Assembly: GCA_031258615.1 (NCBI GenBank) | Contig: JAIRMP010000191.1 | Location: 1-23,291 of the forward strand | Direction: 5' to 3' | DNA: 23,291 bases | Source: Spirochaetaceae bacterium | GTDB lineage: Bacteria > Spirochaetota > Spirochaetia > Treponematales > Breznakiellaceae | Shown: piece by piece, positions 22,064 through 23,291 of the stretch | Layout of the letters: each line of letters begins with the position of its first letter | How positions within the stretch are numbered: position 1 is the stretch's first letter | Made by a program: the position numbers and the translations under genes | Notes under the pieces: model-generated | The model's input: only the letters and a program-made list of their open reading frames with translations | Told to the model about the DNA's origin: nothing | Databases searched by the model: none

Positions 22064-23277
22064 AATAAAATATCCTCATCATCGCTTAGAATAATTTCAC
22101 CAGCTTCACGTTGTGTGGTGAACCAGTCAAGAAAATCACGGGCAGCCGCGTCAGCCTCTTTTTTGAGTACCGGCCCCATGATATCCGCCTCTTCCCGAAT
22201 CTGTACGCGGCGCTGGGCCGAGACATTCGATAAGATTTTTTCAGTAAACTCTTTGGAGCGGTTTTTAAGCAGCAGAACGATCTCCTTATCCGGCATGGTA
22301 GTCAGTTTTTCTTGTATGGGCCTGTCCCGTGCCTTGATCACCTCTTCCAGCGTGTGAAGCCGCTCCTTCAAATCCTGCCCCAACTCTGGCTCCTCGCTCT
22401 CAAGCGTACTCAGAATGCGATCCCCAAAGGACACATCTGAGGCTCTCAGGATGTCGGTTAACGCGCTCATACCGTCGATGCGGATCGTGTCGTTCTGCTC
22501 CAGACGCTCGGCCTTTCCTTTCAGCGAGACCGCGACACGATCAAGCACGTCGAGTGAAGTCTTTCCCATGTGAGCAATGCGTTTGATAATCTCAAACTTC
22601 CGCGCTGGTGGACTATCGGCCAGCACTTTTGCGGTCAGGGCTGATGGAAGCCGTGAAAGTACCAGCGCTTCCACTGCCGGACTCTCGTCCTTAAACAGCA
22701 TGATGAGCTGTTCCGGCGAATACCCTTCAAGGAAACTGAAGACTTTTCCTGTTGTTTCCGGGACTGCCCGGCTCAGAATCGTGTCCCCCTTATCCTTACC
22801 AAACGCAGTCCGTAGGATTTCTCGCGCTGTATCCACTCCACCTAGGCTTGACGCCCCATAGCCAAAACTTTTTGAGAGCAAAGAACGAAACTCGATCACC
22901 ACCGATGCCGCGTCTTCAGCAGTAACGCCGTGGATCGTGGCGATTTCCTTCACGACAAGCTCCACATGACGCGGCTCAAGGTGCGCCAGTATCTTTGACG
23001 CCTCCTCTGGGCCAATCAGGATGAGAAGCTTGGCAACTCGCCGGTACTTGGACTCAGGCTCCTTGTCTGGCTGTTCTACTGGCTCCGGGGGCTGAGACGG
23101 CGGCTCTGGCGTTTTACGGAACTTGCCGCTAAACAGATTGGTAAGACTCTGTTTCTTTTCATATTCCGACGCAGCCTCTGCCGGCGGAGTTTTTTTCTGG
23201 TTGAGTGTTTGCTGATAAGCCGCGAGTCCCCGAAAGGCCTCAGGATTCGGACGAGTGTCCGCAGAAACTTTTTCCAT
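22060..23277 (-). CDS. fliG: Flagellar motor switch protein FliG, divergent FliG1-like (405 aa)
   Basis: The protein has a proline/charged N-terminal extension of about 80 residues, then the FliG N domain (YRRVAKLLILIGPEEASKIL), the middle domain (SPEQLIMLFKDESPAVEALV; the usual EHPQ motif is replaced by DESP) and the C-terminal torque domain, with charged residues matching the motor-contact set: Lys338 (LLLKNRSKEF), Arg-Arg in NVSAQRRVQIREE, two Glu, and Lys-Lys in GPVLKKEA. Spirochaetes carry two FliG proteins; length, extension and divergence suggest FliG1, which is linked to assembly of a subset of filaments rather than being the main rotor. The ATG at 23275-23277 is preceded by TATAGGGC; its promoter lies outside the window. 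Confidence 0.88.
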   Translation of the reverse strand: MEKVSADTRPNPEAFRGLAAYQQTLNQKKTPPAEAASEYEKKQSLTNLFSGKFRKTPEPPSQPPEPVEQPDKEPESKYRRVAKLLILIGPEEASKILAHLEPRHVELVVKEIATIHGVTAEDAASVVIEFRSLLSKSFGYGASSLGGVDTAREILRTAFGKDKGDTILSRAVPETTGKVFSFLEGYSPEQLIMLFKDESPAVEALVLSRLPSALTAKVLADSPPARKFEIIKRIAHMGKTSLDVLDRVAVSLKGKAERLEQNDTIRIDGMSALTDILRASDVSFGDRILSTLESEEPELGQDLKERLHTLEEVIKARDRPIQEKLTTMPDKEIVLLLKNRSKEFTEKILSNVSAQRRVQIREEADIMGPVLKKEADAAARDFLDWFTTQREAGEIILSDDEDILL

Positions 23278-23291
23278 GCCCTATACTATCA

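Overview
The window looks like chromosomal DNA of a spirochaete, most likely a Treponema-type gut organism. The main evidence is a long, divergent FliG of the spirochaete FliG1 kind. The lipoproteins, the TolC/adaptor/RND pump set with its PG0541-type companion protein, and the DUF3943 protein fit that assignment. Genus is an inference from gene content; no marker gene proves it.

Layout. (1) 1-654: gene-poor leader with a fragment of an efflux adaptor on the minus strand at the left edge, then a promoter and a near-perfect 24-bp palindromic operator. (2) 655-4724: a regulator with two TetR-type DNA-binding domains in one chain, interrupted in-frame by a run of 12 G, followed by an outer-membrane TolC-type channel and a periplasmic lipoprotein adaptor. 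(3) 4725-9929: a more AT-rich DNA-modification island. It starts with nine copies of a 23-24 bp palindromic repeat, then a cytosine-5 methyltransferase, a NotI-like candidate restriction enzyme, a decayed glutathione-peroxidase-like start, and a 752-residue protein joining an HsdR-like PD-(D/E)xK domain to a DPPY methyltransferase. (4) 9930-14066: the RND pump and its PG0541-type partner, which look like the rest of the efflux operon begun in (2). (5) 14134-15504: a DUF3943 envelope protein. (6) 15545-18015: a transposase remnant and a strongly AT-rich DUF262/DUF1524 (GmrSD-like) restriction gene lying between copies of short dispersed repeats. (7) 18146-18898: a CsgG/LpoB-like lipoprotein. 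(8) 19058-23277, minus strand: FliG1 and a PreP-type M16 peptidase overlapping by ATGA.

How it fits together. Regulator, channel, adaptor, pump and companion form one drug/metabolite efflux system, apparently split by insertion of the modification island between adaptor and pump genes. The G12 tract suggests the regulator can be switched by slippage: either alternative frame ends within about 18 codons and leaves only the first DNA-binding domain. Several families of short GC-rich repeats lie at gene ends, supply the C-terminal residues and stop codons of at least three proteins, and mark the edges of the defence genes, which suggests they serve as recombination points. All functional calls come from reading motifs; no database search was run.
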